From NCBI GenBank assembly GCA_964593555.1, contig CAZQIC010000006.1:1-64000 (forward strand): a stretch of 64,000 nucleotides of DNA, written 5' to 3'. Shown here piece by piece: positions 16,533 through 25,700 of this stretch. The DNA is from CAZQIC01 sp964593555. GTDB lineage: Bacteria > Bacteroidota > Bacteroidia > JAFLBG01. The notes under the pieces were generated by a model that did not search any database, had not been told where the DNA came from, and was given only the letters and a program-made list of their open reading frames with translations. A program made the position numbers and the translations under genes. Each line of letters begins with the position of its first letter. Within the stretch, counting starts at the first letter, position 1.

Positions 16533-17393
16533 TTAAATAAAAACAACTGACTCCTGTTTGTAGTGAAATGCGATTAATGGAACCTTGGTATGGTATGCAA
16601 TTTTTTTAGTAATGCTGCTTCCAAATAGTTTTTCAATAAGGCTTCTGTAGCGTGTTGATGTTGCGAGTAAATTAGCCGATTCTCTTTTTAAGTATTGCTG
16701 TAGTTTTTTTTCAATGTCAAAACCATGGAGCAATTTGTGCGAAATGTTGCTGTAGTGAATCTTCTGCTCAACTTTTTTGGCAAACTTGTCCATATGCTTC
16801 TCCTCTTCTCTTTTTGTGTATTGGTCATTTGCAATATGTACAACATTAAGCTTAGCACGAAAGACCTTTGCCATACCGGCAAGTTGTTTCAGGTTAACTA
16901 CATCACTCAAATGGTAGTCGGTTGCGTAAACAATTTTTTTAATTCCTTGGAATACCGCTTTTTCTGGCACTGCAATTACGGGGCAGGAAGCTTTGCTAAT
17001 TACTTTAGAAGTGTTGCTTCCCATTAAGATTTCTTTTATACCGCTTGCACCTTTCGTTCCCATAACAACGAGATCGATCTGTTTTTTCTTTATTGTATCA
17101 ACAATTGTATCAACAGCAATTCCCTGTCGGTTAATAGTTTCGCAGTTTATTTTTCCTGTTTTTTTTACTTCTTTTGATAGTGTGTTTAACTGTTTGGCTG
17201 CTTCATTTCCGGTAACGGCAAGTTCTTCAGCAAAATATTCTATTGGTACCTCCGAACTTATATAATTAATGCTGAAAACATGAAGCAAAATTATTTTAGC
17301 TCTTTCTTTTTTTGCAATGGAAACTGCATACATTAATGCGTTGTGTGCATTTGGTGAAAAATCTGTGGGAACAAGGATTTTTTTTATTGACAT
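16533..17393 (-). CDS. Universal stress protein, tandem UspA domains
   Basis: A 286-residue paralogue of the neighbouring gene, with two UspA domains. Domain 1 starts IKKILVPTDFSPNAHNAL and contains the ATP-binding G-2x-G-9x-G-S motif as VMGTKGASGIKEILMGSNTSKVI, followed by CPVIAVPE; domain 2 starts KKIVYATDYH. Domain 1 therefore looks nucleotide-binding, while domain 2 keeps only the fold. First gene of a two-gene minus-strand operon. Confidence 0.93.
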   Translation of the reverse strand: MSIKKILVPTDFSPNAHNALMYAVSIAKKERAKIILLHVFSINYISSEVPIEYFAEELAVTGNEAAKQLNTLSKEVKKTGKINCETINRQGIAVDTIVDTIKKKQIDLVVMGTKGASGIKEILMGSNTSKVISKASCPVIAVPEKAVFQGIKKIVYATDYHLSDVVNLKQLAGMAKVFRAKLNVVHIANDQYTKREEEKHMDKFAKKVEQKIHYSNISHKLLHGFDIEKKLQQYLKRESANLLATSTRYRSLIEKLFGSSITKKIAYHTKVPLIAFHYKQESVVFI

Positions 17394-17427
17394 AGCAGTA
17401 TAGTTTAATGGTTTAACTTGTATTACT

Positions 17428-18177
17428 CTATCTCGGTTTTTTTTGAGACGGTGGTTTTTGTTTTTCCGTTGAACGGGGCGCTGATCCTTTACTTTGATTT
17501 CCTTGCGGATTAACTCGTGGTGTTACAACAGGTTTTGGCTGCTGCTGCGTTGTTGGTCGAACAGGTTTTTCCTCAGGAGCTTTTTTAGGTTCAACTATTG
17601 GCGCATCTGGTTTTGACGGTGGCTGAGGTTTCTCAGGATTACCAGGCAATTGTGGTTGTGGTGTCAATGGTTTAGAATTTGGAGTTTCAGTTTTTTTTGG
17701 AGGATTGGGTTCATTTAATTGTACGTCTGGCTTTGGGACCTGTTGGGGTTTTTCAGGATTGGGAACTGATTGTGGTTGTGGAGCAATTTCACTTTTTCTG
17801 GGAGGGTTCTGTTCATTTTTTTCGGGACGGATTTCCGGTTTGGGTTCTGGTTGCTGTTTAGGAATGGCTTTAGTGTCATTTAACGTAGGTTCATCTTTTG
17901 GTGTAATCTGTTTTGGCTGATCGGGTTTGTTTGCATTTCTTTCAGATATGGATTTTACTTCTTTTGGATCTGCAACTTTAGCCGGAGTAGGTTCAGTTCC
18001 ATTTGTGTTTCCTTTTGCAATCCGTGGCCGATAAATATTTACCTGGTCGTTTGACATCGATTGTCCGGGCTTGGCCCGTTCTTCAATTTTTAGAGGAGTG
18101 ATTTTTATTTCGGATTTTTTCTCTACATCTTCTTTGCCCGGTCCTATGATATAAGTTGCATCACGGTCCTTATCCAC
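17428..18177 (-). CDS. Proline/lysine-rich tail of a DUF6600 protein (separated by a frameshift)
   Basis: A 249-residue low-complexity sequence rich in Pro, Lys, Glu and Gln (repeats such as PNPEKPQ, PPKKTE and PQPQ) that ends in a basic stretch. Its first residues (VDKDRDATYIIGPGKEDVEKK) are the expected continuation of the DUF6600 protein in the overlapping upstream frame. It is therefore not an independent gene but the C-terminal half of one about 475-residue protein. The join requires one extra base within 18160-18175. The proline-rich tail probably lies outside the membrane and may bind the cell wall. Confidence 0.6.
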   Translation of the reverse strand: MDKDRDATYIIGPGKEDVEKKSEIKITPLKIEERAKPGQSMSNDQVNIYRPRIAKGNTNGTEPTPAKVADPKEVKSISERNANKPDQPKQITPKDEPTLNDTKAIPKQQPEPKPEIRPEKNEQNPPRKSEIAPQPQSVPNPEKPQQVPKPDVQLNEPNPPKKTETPNSKPLTPQPQLPGNPEKPQPPSKPDAPIVEPKKAPEEKPVRPTTQQQPKPVVTPRVNPQGNQSKGSAPRSTEKQKPPSQKKPR

Positions 18178-18824
18178 TTGTTTATAATGGTAGAATTATT
18201 TATTATCTTTTTATTACTTGTTCTGGGGGCGTAATGGTTATTCATTTCTCTTCTGCCAAAATATTTTTCTTCTGTAAATGTCCAGTGGTCTCTTCTTCCA
18301 TAATAGGAATTGTCTGAAACATTTTTGTGATTATGACCAGGCATTAATGGCGTCCATCCATAGTATCCTTTTGAATATCTCCATACAACCCATGCCGGAC
18401 CCCATGCAACATCCGGTACCCAAAACCAGCCATAATACGGATCATAATCCCAGCCTCCATAATGAAATGGTGCCCAGCCCCATGAAAAATCCGATACCCA
18501 GGTCCATCCGTAATTTGTATAACTCCAATGTCCATCGGTTGAGTAGGGAAAAAAATTTACACTAGAAACGGGGATCCATACATATCCATATCCGGGATGT
18601 CTCATCCATTGTCCATACGGACTTAATTCATCATAAAAAACCTGGAAGCTTACTGAAATATTTTGTGACTGAGCTTTGTTTGAAAATAGAGGAGTTGTTG
18701 TAATGAAAAATAGAATAAGAATTTTTTTTGCAATTAAATATTTCAGTTTTTTTTGCCCGCTAAAGCAGCTTGAAAATGAAGATGTTGATATATTGGTAAT
18801 TATCATAATTATAGTGTAGCACAT
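18144..18824 (-). CDS. DUF6600 domain secreted protein (frameshifted after residue ~215)
   Basis: After a signal peptide (about 25-52, ending NKAQSQ; the true start is probably ATG 18806 or later) comes the aromatic-rich DUF6600 repeat region: YDELSPYGQWMRHPGYGYVW, WSYTNYGWTWVSDFSWGWAPFHYG, WFWVPDVAWGPAWVVWR. This Trp/Gly/Tyr pattern is diagnostic. The frame ends in an unlikely tail (KWIRTVMQLIS), while the -1 frame continues into the proline-rich sequence of the next entry. A one-base deletion or sequence error is the simplest explanation. Function unknown; the context is next to the stress protein operon. Confidence 0.75.
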   Translation of the reverse strand: MCYTIIMIITNISTSSFSSCFSGQKKLKYLIAKKILILFFITTTPLFSNKAQSQNISVSFQVFYDELSPYGQWMRHPGYGYVWIPVSSVNFFPYSTDGHWSYTNYGWTWVSDFSWGWAPFHYGGWDYDPYYGWFWVPDVAWGPAWVVWRYSKGYYGWTPLMPGHNHKNVSDNSYYGRRDHWTFTEEKYFGRREMNNHYAPRTSNKKIINNSTIINKWIRTVMQLIS

Positions 18825-19088
18825 TTCATGCTAATATATTTCGTGCCCTGAATGTCCCGATACTGAAGTATTGAGTGCTGGATCTTCGTGTATAAATGTC
18901 CTCATGTTTGAGAAAGTAATTCATCATTATTAGATTCAAATGAAATGAATTTATTTCCCATTTATAATTGTGGCATCCATTTTGTTTGGAAGGAAAAACA
19001 TTTTTATAGAAAAATTTTCTTTGGATACTAATTCAAAAGGTCTAATTTTAAAGCGAATTTAATTTTCAGATTAAGCGAGACAAAAAAC

Positions 19089-19913
19089 ATGAAAACAGCA
19101 GTTATAACAGGAGGAAACAGCGGAATTGGTAAAGCCACCGCAACGGCATTGGCGAAAAAGGGATATAAAATTATTATTCATGGCAGAGATGTAGAGAAAA
19201 CCAAAAAAGCTGCAGAAGAAATAAAAAATAAATCTGGTAATAATAATGTAGAATATATTTCAGCTGATGTTTCAACACTTAAAGGAATGAAAGCGTTAGT
19301 AGATGATATTAAACAAAAAACAACAAAGATTGACACTCTTGTTCTTTCTACGGGAGTAATACTTCCCAAACAAATTATAACTGAGGATGGATTAGAAATG
19401 GGTTTTGCTGTTCAATACATGAGTCGTTTTGCACTTGTACAATTATTAATGCCAGAATTAAAAAGTGGTCATGCGAAAATCGTGATGGTGGGTGCTCCAT
19501 TATTAAAAGGCGCCACTATTTTCTTTGATGACATAGCGCTTAAAAATAATTTTACAATGATGAAAGCATTGGCGCAGGAAATGTTTGCTAATCATTTATT
19601 TGTACAGGAGTTTGCAAAAAGAAATCCGGGGAATGATATTGTAATAAATATTGCTCACGTTGGAATTGCAAAAACAGGCATTATGCGTGAGACAAATTTT
19701 TTCCTCCGTGCAATGGTGAGTTTATTTGGAAAGTCGCCGGAAGCGGCTGCTGGTAATTTTGTTTTTTTGGCGAGTGATGACAATACAAATTTTTCGGGAT
19801 ACTTTTTAACTAAGCCTGGAAAGCCCGGCGTAAAAGAAAAAGTGCAGCATGATCCAGCTATAGCTGAAAGATTATGGAATAAAAGTTTAGCGTTAATAAA
19901 TCCCCATTTATAA
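19089..19913 (+). CDS. SDR-family oxidoreductase-like protein lacking the catalytic residues
   Basis: A 274-residue Rossmann-fold protein of the retinol-dehydrogenase-like SDR type, with the nucleotide-binding motif TGGNSGIG (7-14), HGRDVEK and the ADVS acidic motif. The NNAG motif is replaced by LSTG. Aligning NHLFVQEFA with the family's NLLFTYELA places Leu and Met where the catalytic Tyr and Lys of YxxSK belong, and the Ser strand reads VMVGAPLL. It may thus bind NAD(P)H without normal dehydrogenase chemistry. It stands alone. Confidence 0.85.
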   Translation: MKTAVITGGNSGIGKATATALAKKGYKIIIHGRDVEKTKKAAEEIKNKSGNNNVEYISADVSTLKGMKALVDDIKQKTTKIDTLVLSTGVILPKQIITEDGLEMGFAVQYMSRFALVQLLMPELKSGHAKIVMVGAPLLKGATIFFDDIALKNNFTMMKALAQEMFANHLFVQEFAKRNPGNDIVINIAHVGIAKTGIMRETNFFLRAMVSLFGKSPEAAAGNFVFLASDDNTNFSGYFLTKPGKPGVKEKVQHDPAIAERLWNKSLALINPHL

Positions 19914-20342
19914 GGACTGATTGCAATCCGCCATCTTATATTATTGTTAAGGATGCGCTGGATTAAGGTAAAAAAGTAATGGTTCAGGATCTAAAAAACA
20001 CTTCATGTGGCAGGTATGATATAGAGAATCTGAGGCAAATAGACCCTAAAACGGAGTTTTTGCGAATTTTTCGTGATAAATGGTTGGTTTCAACAAAAAT
20101 CAAGAGTTTTTAGTATTGTCAAAAATCTTTTAAAAGCCAATGCTAATTGGCTTGCTTTGCCAATATAAAGGAGGTTTGAAAATTAGGCCGTTCTCAAAAA
20201 AGTTATAAATTTGATCAAGGCTTTGAGAGATAAAATCGAAGAGTAAAAATCAAAACATTTCCTCAGAAAAAATAATCAAATTATAATACAAAAGGGGTCG
20301 CCGAAAACCGAACAGAGTAGGCAAGTAAAAAAATAATGCGTC
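19914..20342. other. 429-bp intergenic region with a small hairpin
   Basis: No convincing gene. The only clear structure is GCCAAT-gcta-ATTGGC at 20136-20151. The region is AT-rich and should hold the promoter of the VOC/H1-like gene. Confidence 0.4.
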
Positions 20343-21020
20343 ATGGCAAAAAAAGTAAAAAAGAAAGCGACAAAAAAACCAACAAAAAAAGCAGCGAAAA
20401 AACCCGTAAAGAAAGCAGCGAAAAAGAAGCCAGCGAAAAAGGCAATAAAGAAAAAAGCTTCGGCAAAACCTGCAAAAGCAAAATCTAAGCCCGCACCAAA
20501 GCCTATAGTAAAAACGGTTGTTAAAGTTGTAGAAAAGATCGTTGAAAAAATAGTTAACGTGTTTGAGCCTGCGAAAAAAACAACATCAGTAAATGCATAC
20601 ATTACTTTTAACGGAAATTGCGAAGAGGCTTTTGGTTTTTACAAATCGGTATTTGGTGGAGATTTCCCTTACATAGGAAGATTCAACGAGATGCCTCCTG
20701 CTGAGGGTCAGCCTCCAATGTCTGAAAGCGAAGGACAAAAAATTATGCATATGTCATTGCCAATAGGAGCGAATTCAATTCTTATGGGAAGCGATAGTTC
20801 TGACGCGTATGGACAAGCGACAATTGTAGGAAACAATTTTTCAATATCTGTGAATACACTTAATGATAAGGAAGCCGATAGGATATTTAATGGATTATCT
20901 AGCGGTGGGATAGTGGCTATGCCAATGGCTAAAACTTTCTGGGGTTCTTATTTTGGAATGTGTGTGGATAAATATGGTATTCAGTGGATGGTGAGCCACG
21001 AAGAGCCTAAAGAAAAGTAA
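20343..21020 (+). CDS. VOC/PhnB-like protein with histone-H1-like basic N-terminal tail
   Basis: Residues 1-60 are a Lys/Ala/Pro tail (repeats of KKA, KKP, AKK) like bacterial histone-H1/HctB proteins, followed by an amphipathic linker (VVKVVEKIVEKIV). Residues 80-225 form a PhnB-type vicinal-oxygen-chelate domain: YITFNGNCEEAFGFYKSVFGG, GQKIMHMSLPIGANSILMGSD, MPMAKTFWGSYFGMCVDKYGIQWMVS. The usual PhnB length is about 140 residues, so the tail is an addition. The two parts are in one uninterrupted frame. The tail should bind DNA or other polyanions; the function of the fusion is unknown. A hairpin follows the stop codon. Confidence 0.88.
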   Translation: MAKKVKKKATKKPTKKAAKKPVKKAAKKKPAKKAIKKKASAKPAKAKSKPAPKPIVKTVVKVVEKIVEKIVNVFEPAKKTTSVNAYITFNGNCEEAFGFYKSVFGGDFPYIGRFNEMPPAEGQPPMSESEGQKIMHMSLPIGANSILMGSDSSDAYGQATIVGNNFSISVNTLNDKEADRIFNGLSSGGIVAMPMAKTFWGSYFGMCVDKYGIQWMVSHEEPKEK

Positions 21021-21043
21021 TAGTTTAATACCACTTATTTAGG

Positions 21044-21069
21044 AGCCCTTGCAAGAATATGCAGGGGCT
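21044..21069 (+). terminator. Hairpin terminator after the VOC/H1-like gene
   Basis: AGCCCTTGCA and TGCAGGGGCT pair over 10 positions (one G-T) with a 6-base loop, 24 bp after the stop. The following tract (tctgattt) is only weakly T-rich. Confidence 0.5.
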
Positions 21070-21169
21070 TCTGATTTAAATTAACTTAATTATGGAATTT
21101 TATAAACATCCGCATCTAAATACAAATATTTGTGGTAAATTGAAGTATGTTTTTAAGGTCTATTGAATA

Positions 21170-22330
21170 ATGATTAGAAGTAGTTTCCGCAGTTTAATTT
21201 GTATAATTAGCTTTTTATCAGGCATTAATTTATTTTCTGCCAATTTATCTTCTTCCGCCTTAGAAGAGGAAGCTCGTCTTGCAGTAGAAATTCAAAATTA
21301 TAACAGGGCAATTCAGCTCTTTTCAAAAAGTATATCTGTTGATCCCGGCCGTCTTACCGCTTATACAGGCAGGGGAGCTTGTTACCTGGAATTGGGAAAA
21401 TACGATTCTGCAAAAACAGATTTTATTAAAGTCATTACACTTGATCCGCAAAACAGTGATGGGTATTATTTGCTTGGTGCTCTGGAAAGACAAAGCAGGA
21501 ATTATGGAATAAGTATAGATTATTATAAAAAAGCAATTGATATTTTACCTAAATGGGATACTTACCTGGCTTGTTGGCAATCGTATTCTTTATGGAATAA
21601 AAAGGAAGATGGAATCAAATGCATTGACTCTATTATAACAGCAAAAAAAACCGATCCTAAAATTTCTTTCAATTTTGCTGTTTTAATGTTAAGGCAGGAA
21701 AAATATAAAGAGGCCATCGGTCAGTTTATTCTTGGCATTGATATGGGAGGAAGTTCATATCAGTATCATGTGAACAAAGATTATAAATACGTTGACATTA
21801 AATTGCACGATTCGGATTTCGTAAACTTTGTGATCAAAAATGGTATGGTTAACACAACTCGTGACGCGCATTATTATCTTGCGAGGATATATAGCCTGTT
21901 GGATAACCAGGAAAAATCAATTGCTATTTTAACAGAACTTCATAAAAAAGATCCGAAGGATTTGATTGTGTTCCAGGATCTGGGATATTCGTACTTACTA
22001 GATAAAAAATACAAAAAAGCAAAAGCCATTTTTACTACGTGTATCGATGAAATGCAAAAAAATGACAATGTCTATTGCAACAGGGGTATCAGTAACCTGG
22101 AAACAGGAGACCTTAATCTCGCTTTGGATGATTTTACTTATGCAATAGGGTTAAAATCAAATAATGGCTGGGCTTATTTTTATAGGGGCATTGTTAATGC
22201 GAGAATGAATAATATGCAAGGTGCTTACTCAGATTTTCACGCGGCAAAACAACTTGGAGGGTTATTGCCAAGCCAGGAGAAAGATATTACTACAATTCTT
22301 CAGAAGGATTTTGCAAAGAACGGCTGGTAA
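21170..22330 (+). CDS. Secreted TPR-repeat protein
   Basis: A 386-residue protein with an N-terminal signal peptide (about 1-24, cleavage near LFSA) and tetratricopeptide repeats through most of its length. Examples are YNRAIQLFSKSISVDPG, YDSAKTDFIKVITLDPQN, KKAKAIFTTCIDEMQ and NLALDDFTYAIGLKSNN. Probably periplasmic, or attached to the outer membrane through partners. The specific function is not evident. It precedes a small lipoprotein gene by 13 bp. Confidence 0.85.
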   Translation: MIRSSFRSLICIISFLSGINLFSANLSSSALEEEARLAVEIQNYNRAIQLFSKSISVDPGRLTAYTGRGACYLELGKYDSAKTDFIKVITLDPQNSDGYYLLGALERQSRNYGISIDYYKKAIDILPKWDTYLACWQSYSLWNKKEDGIKCIDSIITAKKTDPKISFNFAVLMLRQEKYKEAIGQFILGIDMGGSSYQYHVNKDYKYVDIKLHDSDFVNFVIKNGMVNTTRDAHYYLARIYSLLDNQEKSIAILTELHKKDPKDLIVFQDLGYSYLLDKKYKKAKAIFTTCIDEMQKNDNVYCNRGISNLETGDLNLALDDFTYAIGLKSNNGWAYFYRGIVNARMNNMQGAYSDFHAAKQLGGLLPSQEKDITTILQKDFAKNGW

Positions 22331-22343
22331 AATTTACTCTTTC

Positions 22344-22766
22344 ATAAAAATTATTAAATTGTTCTTTTGTGCCTGGCTTCTTGTGATATGCTGTTGTGAT
22401 AGTAAGTCACCAGCTAAGGCTAGTCTATTAAATGGGTTTCAGCATCAACAACAAATTAAAAGCGATACTTGTTTCTATTTGCTAAAAGTACCAGCGAACC
22501 TCGATGTTCCAACAACACCTCATTTTGATACAACCATAGTAAAAATTAGTAATTGCTCAATACATATTTTGCGTCTACCTTCATGGGGCACTGAGACGGA
22601 GTATACCTTAACTGTAAAAGAGGGAGAAAAATATAAATCCCGATCAGCTCAATTTTTTTCTGGTCATTATGGAATGATTGATATTACGAATTTGCCTGCC
22701 GGAGTTTATGGCATGGGACTTTCAGCATGTGGAAATGGAGGAGGATTTACTATTAGGATTGAGTAA
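22344..22766 (+). CDS. Probable small lipoprotein (non-canonical or damaged start)
   Basis: The open frame reaches back into the TPR gene (ATG 22221), but the part that looks real begins at ATA 22344. Reading that codon as Met gives (M)KIIKLFFCAWLLVICCCDSK, a textbook lipoprotein signal peptide with a Cys cluster at the lipobox. TTG 22359 is the nearest conventional alternative start. The mature part (about 120 residues) is a beta-rich domain ending GMGLSACGNGGGFTIRIE, which I do not recognise. It is convergent with the large adhesin gene, 5 bp apart. Confidence 0.6.
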   Translation: MKIIKLFFCAWLLVICCCDSKSPAKASLLNGFQHQQQIKSDTCFYLLKVPANLDVPTTPHFDTTIVKISNCSIHILRLPSWGTETEYTLTVKEGEKYKSRSAQFFSGHYGMIDITNLPAGVYGMGLSACGNGGGFTIRIE

Positions 22767-22771
22767 GATAA

Positions 22772-25700
22772 TTATTTAATAAGATTCACACTTCCCACAT
22801 AGCGGTGTTTATTACCATTCGAATCTTTAATTTTTATTTTCCATACGTAAACATCCTGTTGTGCAACGTTTGTCCCTCCGTTTGCTCTTCCATCCCAGCC
22901 ATCGCCCCAGCGGGAAGTGTTCCAGATCAGATCGCCCCAGCGGTCGTATACATAAAACTCAAACTCCTCTGGGCTTACACCAATGCCAACCGGAATAAAT
23001 ATTTCGTTTAAGCCGTCTTCATTTGGTGTAAAAGTATTGGGAACGTATAGCGCAAATTCCGGATTTACTTTTATAAATTCATCTGTCGTATCACTGCATC
23101 CATATTCGTTAAACACAATAAGTATTACCTGGAAAATCCCGGTATCACCATATGTGAATTGTGCGTTTTGTAATGCCGATTGGGAATTTAATTCATCTCC
23201 AAAACTCCAGTTCCATGCATTTGCATTCTGACTTGCATCTGTAAAGATAACCGGACCACTGAGCTGTGTGATCTTTTTTGGGTTAGCTGAAAATGCTGCA
23301 ACAGGTTTCGGTGAAACGGTAATGTAATTGTTTTTACTTAATGAATTGCTGCATCCGTTGTTGTCGGTAATTACAAGGTTAACGCTGTAAATTCCTGGTG
23401 TTGAATAGCAATGTTGAGATGGACTTGTAGTGTCTGAATTTCCATCACCAAAACTCCAGGTCATAAAGTTTGTATTGGGTGTAAAATTGGTAAACGTTGT
23501 GCAAAATACTGGACAGCCGGTTGTATCACTAGCGGAGTATGATACAATTGGTAATCCATTCACATTAACTGTAGTGGAAACAAGGGAACTGCAATTGTTT
23601 GCATCGGTAACGGTGACTGTGTAAATAGAATAGGAGGAAGGTTGTTGTGTTATAGAACTGGTTTGTTGTCCGCTGCTCCATAAAAAATTATAAGGACTTA
23701 TTCCGCCGTTTGCACCTGAAGTGAGTGTTGCTGTTTGGCCAGCACAGATAGAGAAGTAAGAATTAATATTTACAATAAGTTGTGAGGGTTCTGTTACTGT
23801 TACAGAGGTAGTGCGTATACAATTATTATTATCGGTGATTGTTGCCTGGTAAATCCCTGCTGGTATTCCTGTAGCATTACTTGTATATTGATTGGGATTT
23901 GTATTCCATTGATAGTTGTACCCCGCTGTGCCACCTGCAATTGTAACTGATGCTGATCCTGTGTTACCTCCGAAGCAAAGAGCGTTAGTTGCCGTTGTTA
24001 TAGAGGTGATCATTGAAGGTTGGGAAATAGTAAATGAGATAATATCGTTACAGCCATTGTTATCTGTAATGGTGCAGGTGTATAGCCCAGCGCAAAGTCC
24101 ATTGGCCGTTGCTGTGTTTTGTAAATTATTCCAGTCATATGTATATGGGGTTGTTCCTCCATTACCAATAACAGAAATTGATCCATCGCAGTTTCCGAAA
24201 CAGCGCGCATTGGTTATGGCCTGACTTTGCGCTGTAACGCCTGGATTATTTCCAATGTTTATAACTGCTGATTCTGTGCAGCCGTTGACATCTGTAACAG
24301 TAACATTATATATTCCCGCTGTAACATTTGTAATATTTTGTGTTGTAAGTCCTGTGTTCCAGGTATAAGAATACGATCCTGTTCCGCCATTTGGATTTAC
24401 AGTTGCCGATCCATTCGACTGGCCGCAGCTGGATGCGTTTGTAACAGTATTCAATACGAGGGCGGGCGGTTCTGTAATGTTTACCATGCCATTTATTGTA
24501 CATCCACTTGCATCGCTTACTGTTACACTATAAAGTGCCGCTGAAAGATTGGTGACAAGCGCTGTTGTATTTCCGGTACTCCATAAATAAGTATATGAAG
24601 CCATGCCTCCGCCAATTACGGCATTCAGGGTTCCGGTAGAAGTTCCGACGCAATTTGCGGGTTGAGAAATAACCACGATATTCAATTGGTTCGGTTCTGT
24701 AATTATAATTACTGTATCAACTGAACATCCGCTTCCATCAGAAACGGTTACGCTGTATGTATTTGCAGTTAAGTTTGAAATGGTTGTTTGTGTTGTGGTT
24801 GTTCCATTCGACCACGAGTAGGTATATGTTGATGAAGAAGATCCCGCACTTATAGCTACCGTGGCAGTGCCATCATTTCCATTGTAACAACTAACATCTG
24901 TTTTAAGAGCAGTGATAGAAGTGGTGCAGCAGCCAACGCTTGAAACATTAACTGCCATTGTAATTGAATCCATGGGACAGCCAACAACAAGTTTTACATT
25001 GTATGTTCCGCCTGTTGCATAAATATGTGTTGGATTTGTGAGAGTAGAAGTTGTTCCGTCACCAAAATCCCAGAACCATGAATTGAGTGGTGTCCATAAT
25101 CCGCATTGATTCGTAGTATCGGTAAATTGAACGGGAGTGTTGCAGCTTAGGTTTGATGAAACAGTATATCCTGGTGTAATTTGTGGAATGAATTTGAATA
25201 GAACAGGCTGATCACTTGAATTACCTCCGTTTAATTTTGTTACTTGGTAAGCTCCCGGTGTTGTAGGAAAATCAGGAGAGTGAGAAGTGCATGATGCAAT
25301 AACTTCTTCGGGGCAAGTCCCTCTTACAATAACTTTTGGTTCATAATAATCTGCCGAACTTCCTCCCATGTAGGTTGAGTACAGTAGTGTGTTTCCTGAA
25401 GTGTTAAGCTTGCTGATAAAAACATCAGGCACATACATAGCGCTGTTGAATGTAACATTATAAGCGCATGATGTTGTAGGATATGGATTTGCATTTATTG
25501 TGCCTGAATAATTCTGGCTAAAACCTGCAACAAAAGCTTCACCGATAGAATTGACCGCTATTCCATGAGCCCAATCATCATTTAATCCTCCAAGGTAAGT
25601 TGAATATACCAAGGCTGTACCAGTACTATTTATTCTTAATGCATAAGCATCATAACGCCCACCATTAAAAGTTACATCGTAAGCACCCGGAGTTACAGGA

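Noticed and set aside
22221..22343. Start of the small lipoprotein gene inside the TPR gene
   Set aside because: The extra residues are basic nonsense translated from the TPR coding sequence in another frame and would bury the signal peptide.
24010..24544. Several Cys-rich or Val-rich reading frames antisense to the giant adhesin
   Set aside because: They mirror the repetitive SprB coding sequence and have no independent signals.
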